Origin: an uncultured Porphyromonadaceae bacterium
GTDB taxonomy: Bacteria; Bacteroidota; Bacteroidia; Bacteroidales; UBA11471
NCBI GenBank assembly: GCA_900542765.1
Contig: UQOX01000006.1
Coordinates: 27,274 to 91,273 of the forward strand
Direction of reading: 5' to 3'
DNA length: 64,000 bases
How positions within the stretch are numbered: the stretch's first letter is position 1; each line of letters opens with the position of its first letter. Of this stretch, positions 36,177-46,646 are shown piece by piece. The notes below the pieces were generated by a model, which had not been told where the DNA came from, made no database searches, and saw only the letters and a program-made list of their open reading frames with translations. The position numbers and the translations under genes are program-made.

Positions 36177-38567
36177 TTATTTTGCCAAGTTGGCAATAGT
36201 TGCAGCCATTGTACCAATCGATGTCACAGCCGACAAAGATGCCAAGACATTTCCCCAATTGGCTTGTCTCGGCCGCCTGTTGGGAACGACGATTTCACAG
36301 CCGGGTTCCACCATGCCGTTTCCGCGTCGTTTTACCGTGGCTATTTGACCATTCATGTATATGATATATTTCTTATTCTTCTTGGCCAACGCTCCATAGC
36401 CGCCGGCTTGGCCGATGTAATATTTCACGTTTTTGCCTTTTTTGTATGATACCACATTGGGTTGCATTACGGCTCCGTTGATTTTCACCGTATTATTGTA
36501 TTCAGGAACGATAAGGACATCTCCTTCTCTCAAAACAATATCGGCATCACTCCCCGGAGATTTCAGGGCGGCTGCAAGGTCTATCCCGACAGAGAACGTC
36601 GATTGTACCCCAATTCCTAACGAGTCGACTTTTGCATCGCCCATCTGGCGACGCAACAAAACAACAACCTCTTGCATACGTTTCAGTTCTTCGGCATTCG
36701 CTTTACGCATTAACTTGGCTCCTCGTATATAGGCAAACTGGGTCGCCCCGCCGGCCTTTTTGACCAAATCACTGAGACGTTCATCTTTCTGGGTGATGGT
36801 ATAAGTCCCACCATAAAGGACTTCGCCCGTGATTGCGACATTTTTCTGTTCACTGTATGCCGGACTGCGTCTTACAAACACCTGGTCATAGGGTTGGAGT
36901 ATAAATCCCGGTTCGCCATCAACCACAAAACCGTCTTTCAAGGCAAACGTAAACATTTCTCCAATCTGTTGGGCGTCTTCGGTACTTGTCGGATTCTTGA
37001 TGCGGCGAGAAATGTCGACTCTCACCAAGGAAGCAGCATCGCGCAAACCGCCTGCGGCAATAACCAAATCTTCGAGTGTCATATTGTCGGCATAAGGGTA
37101 GGTGCCAGGTTGCATCACTTCTCCGGCAATTTGCACATCACCGAGAACGCTGATATCATGAATACTCGGGATAAACAAAACATCGTTCCGCCGTAACTGA
37201 ATATCGGGTATCGAGCCATTCATAAGGGCGGCAATATCTATTTGCTGCACCTCACGGGTCATGTTATCGCGCAAGCGATAAAGAACCGCTCTGGCCGTAA
37301 AGGCATCGTCGGTGAGACTATCGGCCCTTGCAATAAGGGCTTTTACCGTATTTACGTTTTCATCAAGTTCATATATTCCGGGACGATATACGGCACCACG
37401 GATTTCAAGCTTGTTTGAGAATCTGTCGAGAATGGCTTCGGCCGTAATCACATCACCGTCGGCAAGTTGACAGGTGGCATAATCGACATCATCGATTGTA
37501 TTGACTTGATACTCTTTGCCGTTTTGGCGCACCATACGCAAATTTTTGGTATACGCGTCACTGGTAAATCCACCGGCATATTCAATCAGTTTTTCGAGGG
37601 TTTCACCCGCCTTCATCTCATAGCGCATCGGCCGTTTAACATTACCGGCAATCTGCACCAAGGATTCATAGGCGGGAACAATGACTACATCGCCTTCTTC
37701 CAATCGAATATCGTCTTGTGTTTTCCCTTGCATGATAAAATCATACACATCTATGGTTGCCACCTTTTTCCCATTACGCACCAACTGCACATCTCGCAAA
37801 CTACCGATTCCATTTACACCGCCGGCACGGTAAAGGGCATGAAATACCGTCGAGAATGCCGATAGGGCATATGTGCCCGGTTGCACGACTTCACCCATGA
37901 CATTGATTTGAATCGTGCGCGTATTTCCCAACGTAACTCGTATCTGGTTGTTGGCATCGGAATAAATTTTACGCAACTCCTTCGTCAGGAATTTCTGAGC
38001 CTGCTCCATCGTCATTCCGCTGAGATAGAGCGGGCCAAGTTCCCCAATATTGATTGTGCCTTCGGGAGAGATTTGTTGACGAATGGTATTCTGACTCGCG
38101 CCCCAAATGTCGATAATCACTTCATCACCCGCACCCAGTCGATAATTTAGCGGAGTCGGGATATTGACACTCGGTTCAAAGGTCAAATTCCTCGTATTGA
38201 AAATATTACGACCATATACTTGATTTTCTCTCGCGACATCTTGGGGTCTTTCCTGACTTTCCATCATAGCCGTGCTTTCGTCACTGACCTGCTCTCGCAA
38301 ACGAGCTTCGGCTTTTGCCGTACCGGAAATTTGGTCGCTGGCCGCATTATTCTGCTGGTCATATAGTTGCTTTACACGACGAGCCTGTTCTTCGGTCACA
38401 CCTCTTCGTGCCAACTCCGTAGCCAGCACGCGTTGATCTTTTCCTTCACTCAATCCCTGTTTTACATATTCCAATACTTGGGCGTCGCTCATACTCTGAG
38501 CCGAAACCGGTACGGTTATGGCCCCACAGAGGATTACAAATAATCCGCGAATAAAAAGTTTTCTCAT
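36177..38567 (-). CDS. Polysaccharide export outer-membrane protein (Wza-type, multiple SLBB domains)
   Basis: A 796-residue outer-membrane export channel protein. The signal peptide is RGLFVILCGAITVPVSAQS (8-26). A coiled-coil-like, charged stretch (27-115) precedes the Poly_export domain with NYRLGAGDEVIIDIWGASQNTIRQQISPEGTI near 140-172. At least five SLBB-like repeats follow, each with a 'V.I.GEV..PGTY.l....tl..li..AGG' pattern (about 210, 312, 390, 485, 580 and 705). I see no lipobox Cys at the cleavage site, unlike E. coli Wza, and length is about twice that protein. Balanced GC, part of the conserved 5' end of the locus. It follows the UpxY-like gene by 36 bases. Confidence 0.92.
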   Translation of the reverse strand: MRKLFIRGLFVILCGAITVPVSAQSMSDAQVLEYVKQGLSEGKDQRVLATELARRGVTEEQARRVKQLYDQQNNAASDQISGTAKAEARLREQVSDESTAMMESQERPQDVARENQVYGRNIFNTRNLTFEPSVNIPTPLNYRLGAGDEVIIDIWGASQNTIRQQISPEGTINIGELGPLYLSGMTMEQAQKFLTKELRKIYSDANNQIRVTLGNTRTIQINVMGEVVQPGTYALSAFSTVFHALYRAGGVNGIGSLRDVQLVRNGKKVATIDVYDFIMQGKTQDDIRLEEGDVVIVPAYESLVQIAGNVKRPMRYEMKAGETLEKLIEYAGGFTSDAYTKNLRMVRQNGKEYQVNTIDDVDYATCQLADGDVITAEAILDRFSNKLEIRGAVYRPGIYELDENVNTVKALIARADSLTDDAFTARAVLYRLRDNMTREVQQIDIAALMNGSIPDIQLRRNDVLFIPSIHDISVLGDVQIAGEVMQPGTYPYADNMTLEDLVIAAGGLRDAASLVRVDISRRIKNPTSTEDAQQIGEMFTFALKDGFVVDGEPGFILQPYDQVFVRRSPAYSEQKNVAITGEVLYGGTYTITQKDERLSDLVKKAGGATQFAYIRGAKLMRKANAEELKRMQEVVVLLRRQMGDAKVDSLGIGVQSTFSVGIDLAAALKSPGSDADIVLREGDVLIVPEYNNTVKINGAVMQPNVVSYKKGKNVKYYIGQAGGYGALAKKNKKYIIYMNGQIATVKRRGNGMVEPGCEIVVPNRRPRQANWGNVLASLSAVTSIGTMAATIANLAK

Positions 38568-38603
38568 TGATTGACTTTTTTATGATTCGTTTTGTTGATA
38601 TTA

Positions 38604-39158
38604 TTATTCCGATACAAGTTCTTCACACCATGTGTAACTCACTTTCAGCAGAGCCGCACTACCATTCACCTCAATAGCTATATAATGACGACCACCATAT
38701 CGAAGGAATTTCCCGGTTATGCCGTATAAAGGACCTTTCCTTATTATGCGTACGTCGGTTACTTTTTTGTCTTTAAGTTTCTGAGGATCAATAAATCTTG
38801 TTCCTTGAATGGAAGGGTCGGTAGCTCTCATGAAATTCTGCATCTCCTTTGTAGGTACGATGCAATAGTCATCTCCGGTACGTTCCTTTTTTAGGAAATA
38901 GATAGGGTAGGGCGCTCTTTTCATCAAGTCCTTACACCAATTTTTATCATATATGTGATGTACGAACAACAAGTTGTGAATGGCAGGAACCAAGACATGC
39001 TCGCTACGAGTGGTATCGCCCTGAGCATCTCGCAACTCATACATCATGGGTATGAAATGCTCAATTTGTTGTTCACGAAGAAATTGGGCTATCAAGAGTT
39101 CCTTGTTATATTTGGTTTTCAAAGGCAACCAGACAAATTCTTCACTATCATACTCCAT
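38604..39158 (-). CDS. UpxY-family NusG-like antiterminator
   Basis: A 184-residue transcription antitermination factor of the UpxY type, first gene of the polysaccharide operon. The NGN domain occupies about 8-115, starting with WLPLKTKYNKELLIAQFLREQQIEHFIPMMYEL, a typical specialised-NusG opening (W-x-x-L-x-x-K...E), and LLFVHHIYDKNW in the middle. The C-terminal KOW segment includes RIIRKGPLYGITGKFLRYGGRHYIAIEV near 138-165. In Bacteroides each UpxY allows transcription through its own locus leader. The usual partner UpxZ is missing here; wza follows at once. The roughly 200-base leader has two dyads. Confidence 0.9.
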   Translation of the reverse strand: MEYDSEEFVWLPLKTKYNKELLIAQFLREQQIEHFIPMMYELRDAQGDTTRSEHVLVPAIHNLLFVHHIYDKNWCKDLMKRAPYPIYFLKKERTGDDYCIVPTKEMQNFMRATDPSIQGTRFIDPQKLKDKKVTDVRIIRKGPLYGITGKFLRYGGRHYIAIEVNGSAALLKVSYTWCEELVSE

Positions 39159-39559
39159 TCTCTTTTTTCATTCTATATCTATATGGTTCTTATGTTTACA
39201 ATGTACTTCTATCCTTCTTTCACAATCATACATATAATTGTGAATCAGGTCTTTTCTATAAAATGGCATCTTATATACTTCATGCTTCCGTATAGAAATA
39301 TCAATCCACAGCCGCATAAAGGCAAGCATACACAATTACAAAAATAGGCATTAATCCCAAACCTACCCTCAATTTACTCGTCCAAAATAGTTTGTTAACA
39401 TTATTTCACATGATTCTAAATCAACGAAACATGTATGCGGACAAAGATTCTTACTTGGCAAAAAATCAAATTATATTAATTGCTTCGAATTTGAGAAGAA
39501 GAATTTTCACATAGTCGTTTTTTTCGTATTTTTGCCCATGTAATCGTTGTCAACATATC
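39159..39559. promoter_or_regulatory. Leader and promoter region of the polysaccharide locus
   Basis: 401 bases without a gene. For the minus strand there is a candidate promoter TTTG (39386-39383), 17-base spacer, TAGGTTTG (39365-39358), giving an untranslated leader near 190 bases. In that leader two inverted repeats stand: TTTCTATA/TATAGAAA (39253-39260 and 39291-39298) and the perfect TTCACAAT/ATTGTGAA (39219-39226 and 39237-39244). For the plus strand, TATTTTTG at 39527-39534 is a -7 box for the Yip1-like gene. I looked for promoter-flanking inverted repeats of the invertible type and saw none. Confidence 0.5.
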
Positions 39560-40132
39560 ATGTTTAAAGATATACTCATACGCATATATCAACTGATAAC
39601 CCGCCCCTCTGTTACTTGGCAAAAGATGGCCGAACAGGGAGAGGCTGCCCATGCACTTTTTTATAGTCGGTTTCTATATCCGGTAATGGGGGTGGCCGCA
39701 TTGTCTTGTTTCTGCTATCTATTTGGAAATGAATTTAATTCTACCAATTTAGAATATGTCCTGCGATTAGCAATTGTAGAATTTGTCAAATTCTTTATCG
39801 GATTTTATTTTCTTACGTTTATCCTCAAAGAGATTCTGCCATATTTCTCGCTGAAAAAAGAGAAAGAAGTAATCGAGCGTTTTGTGGGCTCGTTATTGGC
39901 GCTGTATATGACCGTCGATATTATCGTAAACATACTGCCCAAAGGTTTCTCGTTTCTTGAATATGCCATACTGGCCATATTCTATGTTATCTGGACAGGA
40001 GCCAAATTTTTCCTGCACATCGACGACTCCCGACGAAAAATTTTCACGCTCATAGTCACCATTCTTGTTTTGGTGATTCCCATTGTTGTAGAACGTACCC
40101 TTTACCTGATCATGCCGGGTATGAACCAATAA
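39560..40132 (+). CDS. Yip1-family membrane protein
   Basis: A 190-residue inner-membrane protein. It starts [26 protein letters not shown], the typical opening of bacterial Yip1-domain proteins (a short helix, then the 'P...W' pair). Five hydrophobic spans follow at about 42-60, 72-95, 109-130, 132-152 and 160-182. No catalytic residue stands out and the family has no settled biochemical role in bacteria. smpB starts 10 bases after the stop, so they are probably co-transcribed from the TATTTTTG promoter at 39527. Confidence 0.75.
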   Translation: MFKDILIRIYQLITRPSVTWQKMAEQGEAAHALFYSRFLYPVMGVAALSCFCYLFGNEFNSTNLEYVLRLAIVEFVKFFIGFYFLTFILKEILPYFSLKKEKEVIERFVGSLLALYMTVDIIVNILPKGFSFLEYAILAIFYVIWTGAKFFLHIDDSRRKIFTLIVTILVLVIPIVVERTLYLIMPGMNQ

Positions 40133-40142
40133 TTTATTCCGA

Positions 40143-40595
40143 ATGAAACTTGCACCCATCAATATAAAAAACCGTCGCGCTTCGTTTGACTACGAGTTGC
40201 TCGACACCTACACGGCGGGTATTGTTCTCACCGGTACCGAAATAAAATCGATACGTTTAGGCAAAGCGGGGCTATCCGACACGTTCTGCTTTTTCAACAA
40301 TGGAGAATTGTGGGTAAAAAACATGTATATTGCCGAATATTTTTATGGCACCTACAACAACCATTCCGCACGTCGTGACCGCAAATTACTGCTGACACAC
40401 AAAGAGTTGGATAAAATGCAGAAAATCTCAAAAGAGTCGGGATTTTCGATTATTCCCACCCGGCTGTTCATTAATGACCGAGGTTTGGCCAAGTTGGTTG
40501 TTGCCGTAGCCAAAGGCAAAAAAATCTATGACAAGCGCGAATCCATAAAAGAACGTGAAGACAAACGCCAAATCGACCGGGCGTTCAAACGCTAA
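40143..40595 (+). CDS. smpB: SsrA (tmRNA)-binding protein SmpB
   Basis: SmpB carries tmRNA to stalled ribosomes during trans-translation. The 150-residue protein has the full family sequence: [41 protein letters not shown] near 6-46, then [27 protein letters not shown] (about 77-92), [31 protein letters not shown] near 102-132, and the basic C-terminal tail [11 protein letters not shown] that enters the A site. Its last four bases overlap the stop of the convergent methyltransferase gene. Confidence 0.97.
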   Translation: MKLAPINIKNRRASFDYELLDTYTAGIVLTGTEIKSIRLGKAGLSDTFCFFNNGELWVKNMYIAEYFYGTYNNHSARRDRKLLLTHKELDKMQKISKESGFSIIPTRLFINDRGLAKLVVAVAKGKKIYDKRESIKEREDKRQIDRAFKR

Positions 40596-41791
40596 CAAGG
40601 CGTCTTTTTCTTGCAATATATTATTGTCTTTCTGCCATTTATCGTCGTTGCAAAAAGATAAATATCTCCACCGTCCTTGATAGCGCCAAGTCGACGCACT
40701 TCTTCCGCAGCAAGGGGGAAGTTGCGTGTCGAAACGTTGGCTTGCGGGTATCGGCTCGCTAAACGCTTCAAAATCTGCTTCGAAAAAGGGACTACCTCCA
40801 TAATCTCGAATATCCGTCCGGGAAAATCGGCCAAATAATGATCTGCGGTATAAAGGTGGGTGTTCACGGCCAACTTGTCAAGTCCATACTTCACAGCGAC
40901 CGACTTAAATGCACCGGCCTTCATTATGGCACTGTTGGGCTCATACAGATAGGTTTTCAACTCAGCATCGGGAGAGGAGGGGAGAAGAGCTTCTTCTTCA
41001 AGAGAAAAAGTGAACGTTTGCCAATCTCTTTCTGTCGTTTCATGGGCACAATATATTTGCGGAATTCCTTGATAATAAGGTTCAAACAAGAAAAGAACTT
41101 CTTTACATTCGTTCCTTACCGCCACCACATGAATCTGAGATATGTGGGTGAAATCTCTGATTGTCTGTGTTATATCAAGCATAGGTGAAGCTTTGAGTAG
41201 AAGAGCGGCATGCTCGGCAAAGACAATAGGAAGTATCTCTGCAACAGACGGTTCACAATCCGCCAAGTTATAGAGGCGTTTATTCCCGGCACCACGACGA
41301 GCCGGGTCGATATAGTAAAGGGCGTGATGAGTGTGCGGTTGCGACAAGTAGTCCCGGCAATCGATATTCTGTACTTCAATATTCTTTTGTCGTAGTACCT
41401 CAAAATTGTGCCGGGCTACATCACAATAATGGAGAAAACGTTCTATATAAGTAAGTCGCGACGCAACAACCGCCAAATAATATGAGTCAATACCCAAGCC
41501 GCCCGTGAGATCACATATCGTGTCGAAACGTCCCGAAACCAAATGTTGCTTATAAATCGCCGTGTCTTCGGACGAACACTGTTCGGCAGATAATACCGAA
41601 GGAAAAAGTAAAGTTTCATTTTGGAAAAACAAAGGCAATTTACGGTCCACTTTCTTCCGAGCTTCTATTTGATCAATAGCCCAATCTACCTGTTCGTCGT
41701 GCCGTCCGGCATATTTCAATCGAAGCCGGTGAACATCATCGGCTTGATGCTCCTTCACAAAACGCCAAAATTCCTCGGAAAACTTTTCCAT
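40592..41791 (-). CDS. Class I SAM-dependent methyltransferase with THUMP-like domain
   Basis: A 399-residue cytoplasmic protein. The SAM-binding motif is [19 protein letters not shown] (about 88-106), with an acidic residue at the end of the second strand (YIERF). The third motif [20 protein letters not shown] near 157-176 carries a D-P-x-R pattern like that of RNA guanine or cytosine methyltransferases. The C-terminal 90 residues ([57 protein letters not shown]) match the THUMP-like domain seen in Bacteroidota proteins of this class. An RNA substrate is likely but not named. Convergent with smpB, it has a promoter at 41933-41965 and a leader near 130 bases. Confidence 0.85.
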   Translation of the reverse strand: MEKFSEEFWRFVKEHQADDVHRLRLKYAGRHDEQVDWAIDQIEARKKVDRKLPLFFQNETLLFPSVLSAEQCSSEDTAIYKQHLVSGRFDTICDLTGGLGIDSYYLAVVASRLTYIERFLHYCDVARHNFEVLRQKNIEVQNIDCRDYLSQPHTHHALYYIDPARRGAGNKRLYNLADCEPSVAEILPIVFAEHAALLLKASPMLDITQTIRDFTHISQIHVVAVRNECKEVLFLFEPYYQGIPQIYCAHETTERDWQTFTFSLEEEALLPSSPDAELKTYLYEPNSAIMKAGAFKSVAVKYGLDKLAVNTHLYTADHYLADFPGRIFEIMEVVPFSKQILKRLASRYPQANVSTRNFPLAAEEVRRLGAIKDGGDIYLFATTINGRKTIIYCKKKTPC

Positions 41792-42070
41792 CTTAATCCG
41801 TCGACTAATGTTATTTTATTAATTCTCTATATGCTTTTATATATTTCTCAATCGCGCCACATCACAGTTCGTCAGTTCCTTATAACGACGCACAACCATA
41901 TTATCCGTACGGAGTTTCCATCCTTACATGTGCAAAGATAAAGCTATTCGGTGTAAAACATGCAACATCACACCTTATTGTCCCTACATGTATTTGTCCT
42001 ATAATCTATATTATGTTAAGTAGAAAATACATAGGGAATCCATTTACATATTCCCTATCACTTGATTACC
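41792..42070. other. Intergenic region with methyltransferase promoter and a dyad
   Basis: It holds the methyltransferase promoter (listed separately) and a 9-bp perfect dyad, ATAGGGAAT (42031-42039) with ATTCCCTAT (42050-42058). The dyad has no T-run and may be an operator or a backup terminator for dedA. I see no ORF worth calling. Confidence 0.4.
41933..41965 (-). promoter_or_regulatory. Methyltransferase gene promoter
   Basis: On the minus strand TTG (41965-41963), a 22-base spacer and TATCTTTG (41940-41933). Confidence 0.55.
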
Positions 42071-42106
42071 AAAAAAGCATATCATAAGAATGAACCTTAT
42101 GCTTTT
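42071..42106 (-). terminator. dedA terminator
   Basis: AAAAGCATA (42073-42081) pairs with TATGCTTTT (42098-42106); on the minus strand the stem is followed by a run of six T. It begins at the dedA stop codon. Confidence 0.7.
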
Positions 42107-42755
42107 ATGCCTCCTTGTTATTGTTCTTCATTTTGGCACGGAGCACTTCTATAATAGCCGGCAACAATGAGACGAAAATAATGGCGACAATCAACACCTT
42201 CAAGTTCTGTTGAACAAACGGGAGATCTCCGAAAAAATAACCGACATAACAAAACAATGCAACCCACAAGGCTCCACCAATAATATTGAATGCAATAAAA
42301 TAGTAATAATGCATCTTACCCATGCCGGCCACAAAAGGTGCAAATGTCCGCACGATGGGCACAAAACGGGCTATGATGATGGTTTTTCCTCCATATTTCT
42401 TGTAAAACTCATGTGTTTTGTCAAGATATTGCTGCTTGAATATCTTTGAATTGGGATTGCGGAACAATTTCGCACCCAGAAAACGGCCTATTTCATAATT
42501 ACAGGAATCCCCCAATACGGCAGCTGCAAAAACGACAAGGGCAAGGATATGAACATTGAGCGGCATATCCGGTTGAGCGGCAATAGCTCCTGCAACAAAC
42601 AGCAAAGAATCGCCCGGCAAAAATGGGGTTACAACCAAACCTGTTTCACAGAAAATAATCAAAAACAGTATGGCATACGTCCATGTGTGGTAATCTCTCA
42701 CGATTTCCACCATATATCTGTCGATGTGCAGGACAAAGTCTAATATAAATTCCAT
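42105..42755 (-). CDS. DedA-family (VTT domain) membrane protein
   Basis: A 216-residue inner-membrane protein of the DedA/SNARE-associated family; studied members flip undecaprenyl phosphate or related lipids and support envelope integrity and proton balance. I chose the ATG at 42755 ([14 protein letters not shown]) over one at 42812 because homologues begin with this helix. Landmarks are [26 protein letters not shown] (about 35-60), [17 protein letters not shown] (about 81-97), [37 protein letters not shown] (about 117-153) with the reentrant arginines, and [15 protein letters not shown] near 163. The TPR gene lies about 95 bases upstream. Confidence 0.9.
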   Translation of the reverse strand: MEFILDFVLHIDRYMVEIVRDYHTWTYAILFLIIFCETGLVVTPFLPGDSLLFVAGAIAAQPDMPLNVHILALVVFAAAVLGDSCNYEIGRFLGAKLFRNPNSKIFKQQYLDKTHEFYKKYGGKTIIIARFVPIVRTFAPFVAGMGKMHYYYFIAFNIIGGALWVALFCYVGYFFGDLPFVQQNLKVLIVAIIFVSLLPAIIEVLRAKMKNNNKEA

Positions 42756-42776
42756 TTCAATTTCTTTAATAGCAAT

Positions 42777-42824
42777 AAATAAAGACACACAGCTTATTAG
42801 ACATTTCGCCATGTGCCTTTATTT
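42777..42824 (-). terminator. Possible terminator after the TPR gene
   Basis: AAATAAAG (42777-42784) pairs with CTTTATTT (42817-42824), continued by CAC/GTG after one mismatch; the loop is long and the T-run is broken. Weak. Confidence 0.35.
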
Positions 42825-42850
42825 CAATTATTCAAGTTTAGGGTTTCAGA

Positions 42851-44083
42851 TCATTTACCTTCAAGAGATTTCAGTTTATCCTCCATTCCAAGTGTATAAT
42901 ATATACCTTTCAAGGCAAATACGCAATCGGCATTTGTCGGGTCGATTGAGTAAGCCTTTTCGTAATAAGGCAATGCTTTGCGATAAAGCGGGAAAATACG
43001 CTCTTCACGGGCTTTTAGATATGCCTTGTCATCTTTGATTTTGTTTATCTCTTGACTTTCCTCATAGGCTTTATTATAATAGATACGGCCCATTTCGCTC
43101 CATACATCTGCCAACTGCGGGTTGATTTCAAGAGCTTTCTCAAAACAAGCTATGGCTTCGGCTTCATTAGAAATCTCCTCATAGAGACGGCCTTTTACCT
43201 TATAGTATTCGGCACGCGGATTGGCGGCGATAGCTTTGTCGAGATATGCAATAGCTTCATTGATTTGGTTATTGGCAATGTAGATGTTGATCATCTGCAA
43301 CAGGAAATTCTCCGTATCCTTGTTGATACCCAAGCGTTCAACGGCCTCCTGCGAAATGGCAAACATGTTGGCACTGTCTTTCTGGCTGGTATACAACTCA
43401 TTCAAACACTGGTAGATAGTCATTACATCATAGTCACTTTCCTTGGCGCGGTTGAGAGCCGGAATTGCCAATTCATAGTCTTTTGAGATGTAAGCAGCCA
43501 ATGCAGCATAATAACGGCCGAAAATATAGGTGCTATCTACGGTACCCGACTCTTCGAGCTGTTTCTGTCGGGCTTCGCTGATACCATATTTCTCAGGAAT
43601 AAGCAGATAGGTATTCCACATTTCATAGGCTTTCTTATAATCCTGGTTCTTATAGGAAATGACAGCTGCGTCCCAGAAACTCAGATGACGTTCATGAATA
43701 CGCTCGATTATCCTCTTGGAGTATTTGGGTGAAACTTTACCCTTTGCATTGGGCAGCGAGTCGAGATAGAGAGCTTGTTGGAGGAAAGCATACTCGTCTT
43801 CCAAGGCTTTATACATCGAGGCATCGTCAAACGACTGGTTGGTCACCCTTTTTTTGTCATTTTCAAGGAAAATGGCATCTTCTACCTCGGCCGATACCCA
43901 CCAAGTGCGGGGATCGTTTTGTGTTTCAGGATTTTCTCTTGCCTCTTTGACCAACTGACGGGCTTCTTCATAGTTGGGTTTTTCTTGTTTGAGTTCGTTA
44001 TTTGCCCGAGAAACATTTTTTTTCTGGGCAAACGCCGTACCGCCAACCAAGCAAAGTACAGCGAATAGAAAAATCTTTTTCAT
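42851..44083 (-). CDS. Exported tetratricopeptide-repeat protein
   Basis: A 410-residue periplasmic or outer-membrane-associated TPR protein. The start at 44083 (MKKIFLFAVLCLVGGTAFAQKKN) gives a clean signal peptide with a AFAQ cleavage region; a longer frame into gyrA is not credible. About seven TPR-like helical hairpins follow; the clearest are INEAIAYLDKAIAANPRAEYYKVKGRLYEE, SNEAEAIACFEKALEINPQLADVWSEMGRIYYN and ALPYYEKAYSIDPTNADCVFALKGIYYTLGM near the C-terminus. Proteins of this form are common in Bacteroidota and serve as scaffolds. It follows gyrA after 25 bases and is likely co-transcribed with it. Confidence 0.85.
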   Translation of the reverse strand: MKKIFLFAVLCLVGGTAFAQKKNVSRANNELKQEKPNYEEARQLVKEARENPETQNDPRTWWVSAEVEDAIFLENDKKRVTNQSFDDASMYKALEDEYAFLQQALYLDSLPNAKGKVSPKYSKRIIERIHERHLSFWDAAVISYKNQDYKKAYEMWNTYLLIPEKYGISEARQKQLEESGTVDSTYIFGRYYAALAAYISKDYELAIPALNRAKESDYDVMTIYQCLNELYTSQKDSANMFAISQEAVERLGINKDTENFLLQMINIYIANNQINEAIAYLDKAIAANPRAEYYKVKGRLYEEISNEAEAIACFEKALEINPQLADVWSEMGRIYYNKAYEESQEINKIKDDKAYLKAREERIFPLYRKALPYYEKAYSIDPTNADCVFALKGIYYTLGMEDKLKSLEGK

Positions 44084-44108
44084 CTTTCTTAATTTTAGGT
44101 TCGAGTTT

Positions 44109-46646
44109 TTATTGTTTTTCATTTTCTGATTCAAGTGTTGTATCTCCGAACTCATTTGTCGGGGTCTCGACCGATTCGGGCATTTCGTCCGTCGTATCGG
44201 AAGCGACCTTGCATACCGAAGCAATTTCGTCGTTTCGTTTTTCGAGATTGATGAGGCGAACACCCTGTGTGGCACGCCCCATCACCCGAATATCGGCGAC
44301 TTTGATGCGCAACGTGATTCCCGACTTGTTGATAATCACCAAATCATTCTCATCGGTTACATTTTTGATGGCTACCAATTTGCCTGTTTTCGGAGTGATA
44401 TTCAATGTCTTAACGCCCTTTCCGCCTCGGTTGGTGATGCGATAGTCCTCTATTTCCGAGCGTTTACCATATCCTTGCTCCGACACGACCATGATAGTTT
44501 CGGTTTCGGGATCGTTCACACAAATCATTCCTACCACTTCGTCGTTGACATTCTCATCGAGAGTCATACCTTTCACACCGGTTGCCGTACGTCCCATTTC
44601 ACGCACAGTCGTTTCGTGGAAACGAATGGCACGGCCTTCGCGATTGGCCATGATGATTTCGCTATTTCCGGTCGTCAGACGCACCTGTATCACCTGGTCG
44701 TCTTCGCGAATGGTAATGGCATTCACACCATTGGTCCGCGGGCGTGAATATGCTTCGAGGCGAGTCTTCTTTATCACGCCTTTTTTGGTACAGAAAATCA
44801 GATTGTGTGTCAAGTTGTATTCCGGGTCTTGTAATTTCTTCACCCGAATAAATGCATTGACCTTATCATCGGCATCGATGTTGAGCAGATTCTGTATCGC
44901 TCTGCCTTTTGAGTTCTTCGCCCCTTCGGGAATTTCATACACTTTAAGCCAGAAACATTTTCCTTTTTGGGTAAAGAACAACATGTAATTGTGCATCGAG
45001 GCCGGATAGATGTATTCGATGAAGTCTTCATCTCGCGTATCACTGCCTTTGGCTCCTACTCCACCCCGATTTTGGGCGCGGAACTCCGACAGCGGTGTAC
45101 GTTTGATATATCCGAGATGCGATATGGTAATAATCATTTCGTCATCGGCATAAAAATCTTCGGCATTGAACTCTTCCGATGAATAAATGATTTGCGTCTT
45201 GCGCTCGTCACCATATTTATCTCTGATTTCGACAAGTTCATCTTTGATAACTTGCACACAAACAGCATCTTCCGAAAGTATTTTGTGGAAGAAATCGATT
45301 TGTCTCATGAGGGCATCATACTCCTCATGCAACTTGTCTTGCATGAGGCCCGTGATTTGACGCAAACGCATATCGACAATGGCCGATGCCTGTATTTCCG
45401 AGAGCGAGAAACGCTCCATCAAACGAGTGCGAGCGACCTCAGGTGTTTGAGACGTTTTTATGATTTGTACAATCTCATCGATATGGTCGCAGGCAATTAT
45501 AAGACCTTCGAGAATATGGGCTCTCTCTTCGGCCTTTCTCAACTCATAACGGGTGCGGCGTATAACCACCTCATGACGATGGTTATAGAACTCCTCGATA
45601 AGCTGTTTCAGGTTGAGCGTGACGGGACGGCCTTTGAGCAATGCGATATTGTTTACACTGAACGACGACTGCAATGCGGTGAGTTTATACAATTTGTTGA
45701 GAACGACACTCGAATTGGCGTCTTTCTTGATGTCTACCACAATGCGCATGCCCGAACGGTCGGATTCATCATTGACATTGGATATGCCATCGATGCGCTT
45801 ATCGACAACAAGTTCTGCAATACTTTTGATAAGGTCGGCCTTATTTACGCCATAGGGGATTTCCGATATGATGATCTTTTCTCGGTTTCCTTCGGTTTCA
45901 ATCTCGGCCTTGGCGCGAATGACAATGCGTCCGCGGCCGGTCTCATAGGCTTCCTTGACGCCATTATATCCATATATATAGCCTCCGGTCGGGAAGTCTG
46001 GCGCTTTGATATGCTGCATCAACTCCTCGATGGTAATATCGCGGTTGTCGATAAAAGCGATTATCGCATTGATGGTTTCGGTAAGGTTGTGAGGCGGCAT
46101 ATTGGTAGCCATACCCACAGCGATACCCGATGCGCCGTTTACCAGCAGGTTGGGAATGCGGGTCGGCAATACCACGGGCTCATCGAGGGTGTCGTCGAAG
46201 TTTTTCTGAAAATCGACAGTCTCCTTGTCGATGTCACGCAACATTTCTTCGGCAATGCGCGAGAGACGGGCTTCGGTATAACGCATGGCAGCAGGGCTGT
46301 CGCCGTCGATAGAGCCATAGTTTCCCTGGCCGTCGACAAGCGGATAGCGCAACGACCAATCTTGTCCCATGCGCACCATGGCAAAATAGACCGACAAGTC
46401 TCCGTGCGGGTGATACTTACCCAACACTTCACCCACGATTCTTGCCGATTTTTTATAAGGTTTATTCGATGTATTTCCCAGTTCATTCATACCGAAAAGA
46501 ACCCGACGATGCACGGGTTTGAATCCGTCCCGGACATCGGGCAATGCCCTTGCCACAATGACCGACATCGAATAATCGATGTAGGATTGTTTCATCTCTT
46601 TTTCGATATCAATTTTCAAAATTCTATCATCTTGTTCTGTCGCCAT
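44109..46646 (-). CDS. gyrA: DNA gyrase subunit A
   Basis: The breakage-reunion subunit of gyrase, 845 residues. The N-terminal core begins [34 protein letters not shown]; the catalytic Tyr123 is in [12 protein letters not shown]. The tower and coiled-coil follow to about 500. The C-terminal pinwheel contains [18 protein letters not shown] (about 528-545), which carries the GyrA-box character, and ends with an acidic tail ([29 protein letters not shown]). The quinolone-resistance region reads [16 protein letters not shown]: Leu84 (codon TTG at 46395-46397) stands where E. coli has Ser83. GyrA rather than ParC is favoured by the box and length. The promoter is not clear; the best candidate has TATCTTAG. 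Confidence 0.95.
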   Translation of the reverse strand: MATEQDDRILKIDIEKEMKQSYIDYSMSVIVARALPDVRDGFKPVHRRVLFGMNELGNTSNKPYKKSARIVGEVLGKYHPHGDLSVYFAMVRMGQDWSLRYPLVDGQGNYGSIDGDSPAAMRYTEARLSRIAEEMLRDIDKETVDFQKNFDDTLDEPVVLPTRIPNLLVNGASGIAVGMATNMPPHNLTETINAIIAFIDNRDITIEELMQHIKAPDFPTGGYIYGYNGVKEAYETGRGRIVIRAKAEIETEGNREKIIISEIPYGVNKADLIKSIAELVVDKRIDGISNVNDESDRSGMRIVVDIKKDANSSVVLNKLYKLTALQSSFSVNNIALLKGRPVTLNLKQLIEEFYNHRHEVVIRRTRYELRKAEERAHILEGLIIACDHIDEIVQIIKTSQTPEVARTRLMERFSLSEIQASAIVDMRLRQITGLMQDKLHEEYDALMRQIDFFHKILSEDAVCVQVIKDELVEIRDKYGDERKTQIIYSSEEFNAEDFYADDEMIITISHLGYIKRTPLSEFRAQNRGGVGAKGSDTRDEDFIEYIYPASMHNYMLFFTQKGKCFWLKVYEIPEGAKNSKGRAIQNLLNIDADDKVNAFIRVKKLQDPEYNLTHNLIFCTKKGVIKKTRLEAYSRPRTNGVNAITIREDDQVIQVRLTTGNSEIIMANREGRAIRFHETTVREMGRTATGVKGMTLDENVNDEVVGMICVNDPETETIMVVSEQGYGKRSEIEDYRITNRGGKGVKTLNITPKTGKLVAIKNVTDENDLVIINKSGITLRIKVADIRVMGRATQGVRLINLEKRNDEIASVCKVASDTTDEMPESVETPTNEFGDTTLESENEKQ

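Noticed and set aside
39219..39298. Inverted repeats considered as borders of an invertible capsule promoter
   Set aside because: They are 8 bp, lie close together and do not enclose the promoter; they fit leader hairpins better.
42031..42058. ATAGGGAAT/ATTCCCTAT dyad considered as the dedA terminator
   Set aside because: A better hairpin with six T stands at 42071-42106, directly at the dedA stop.
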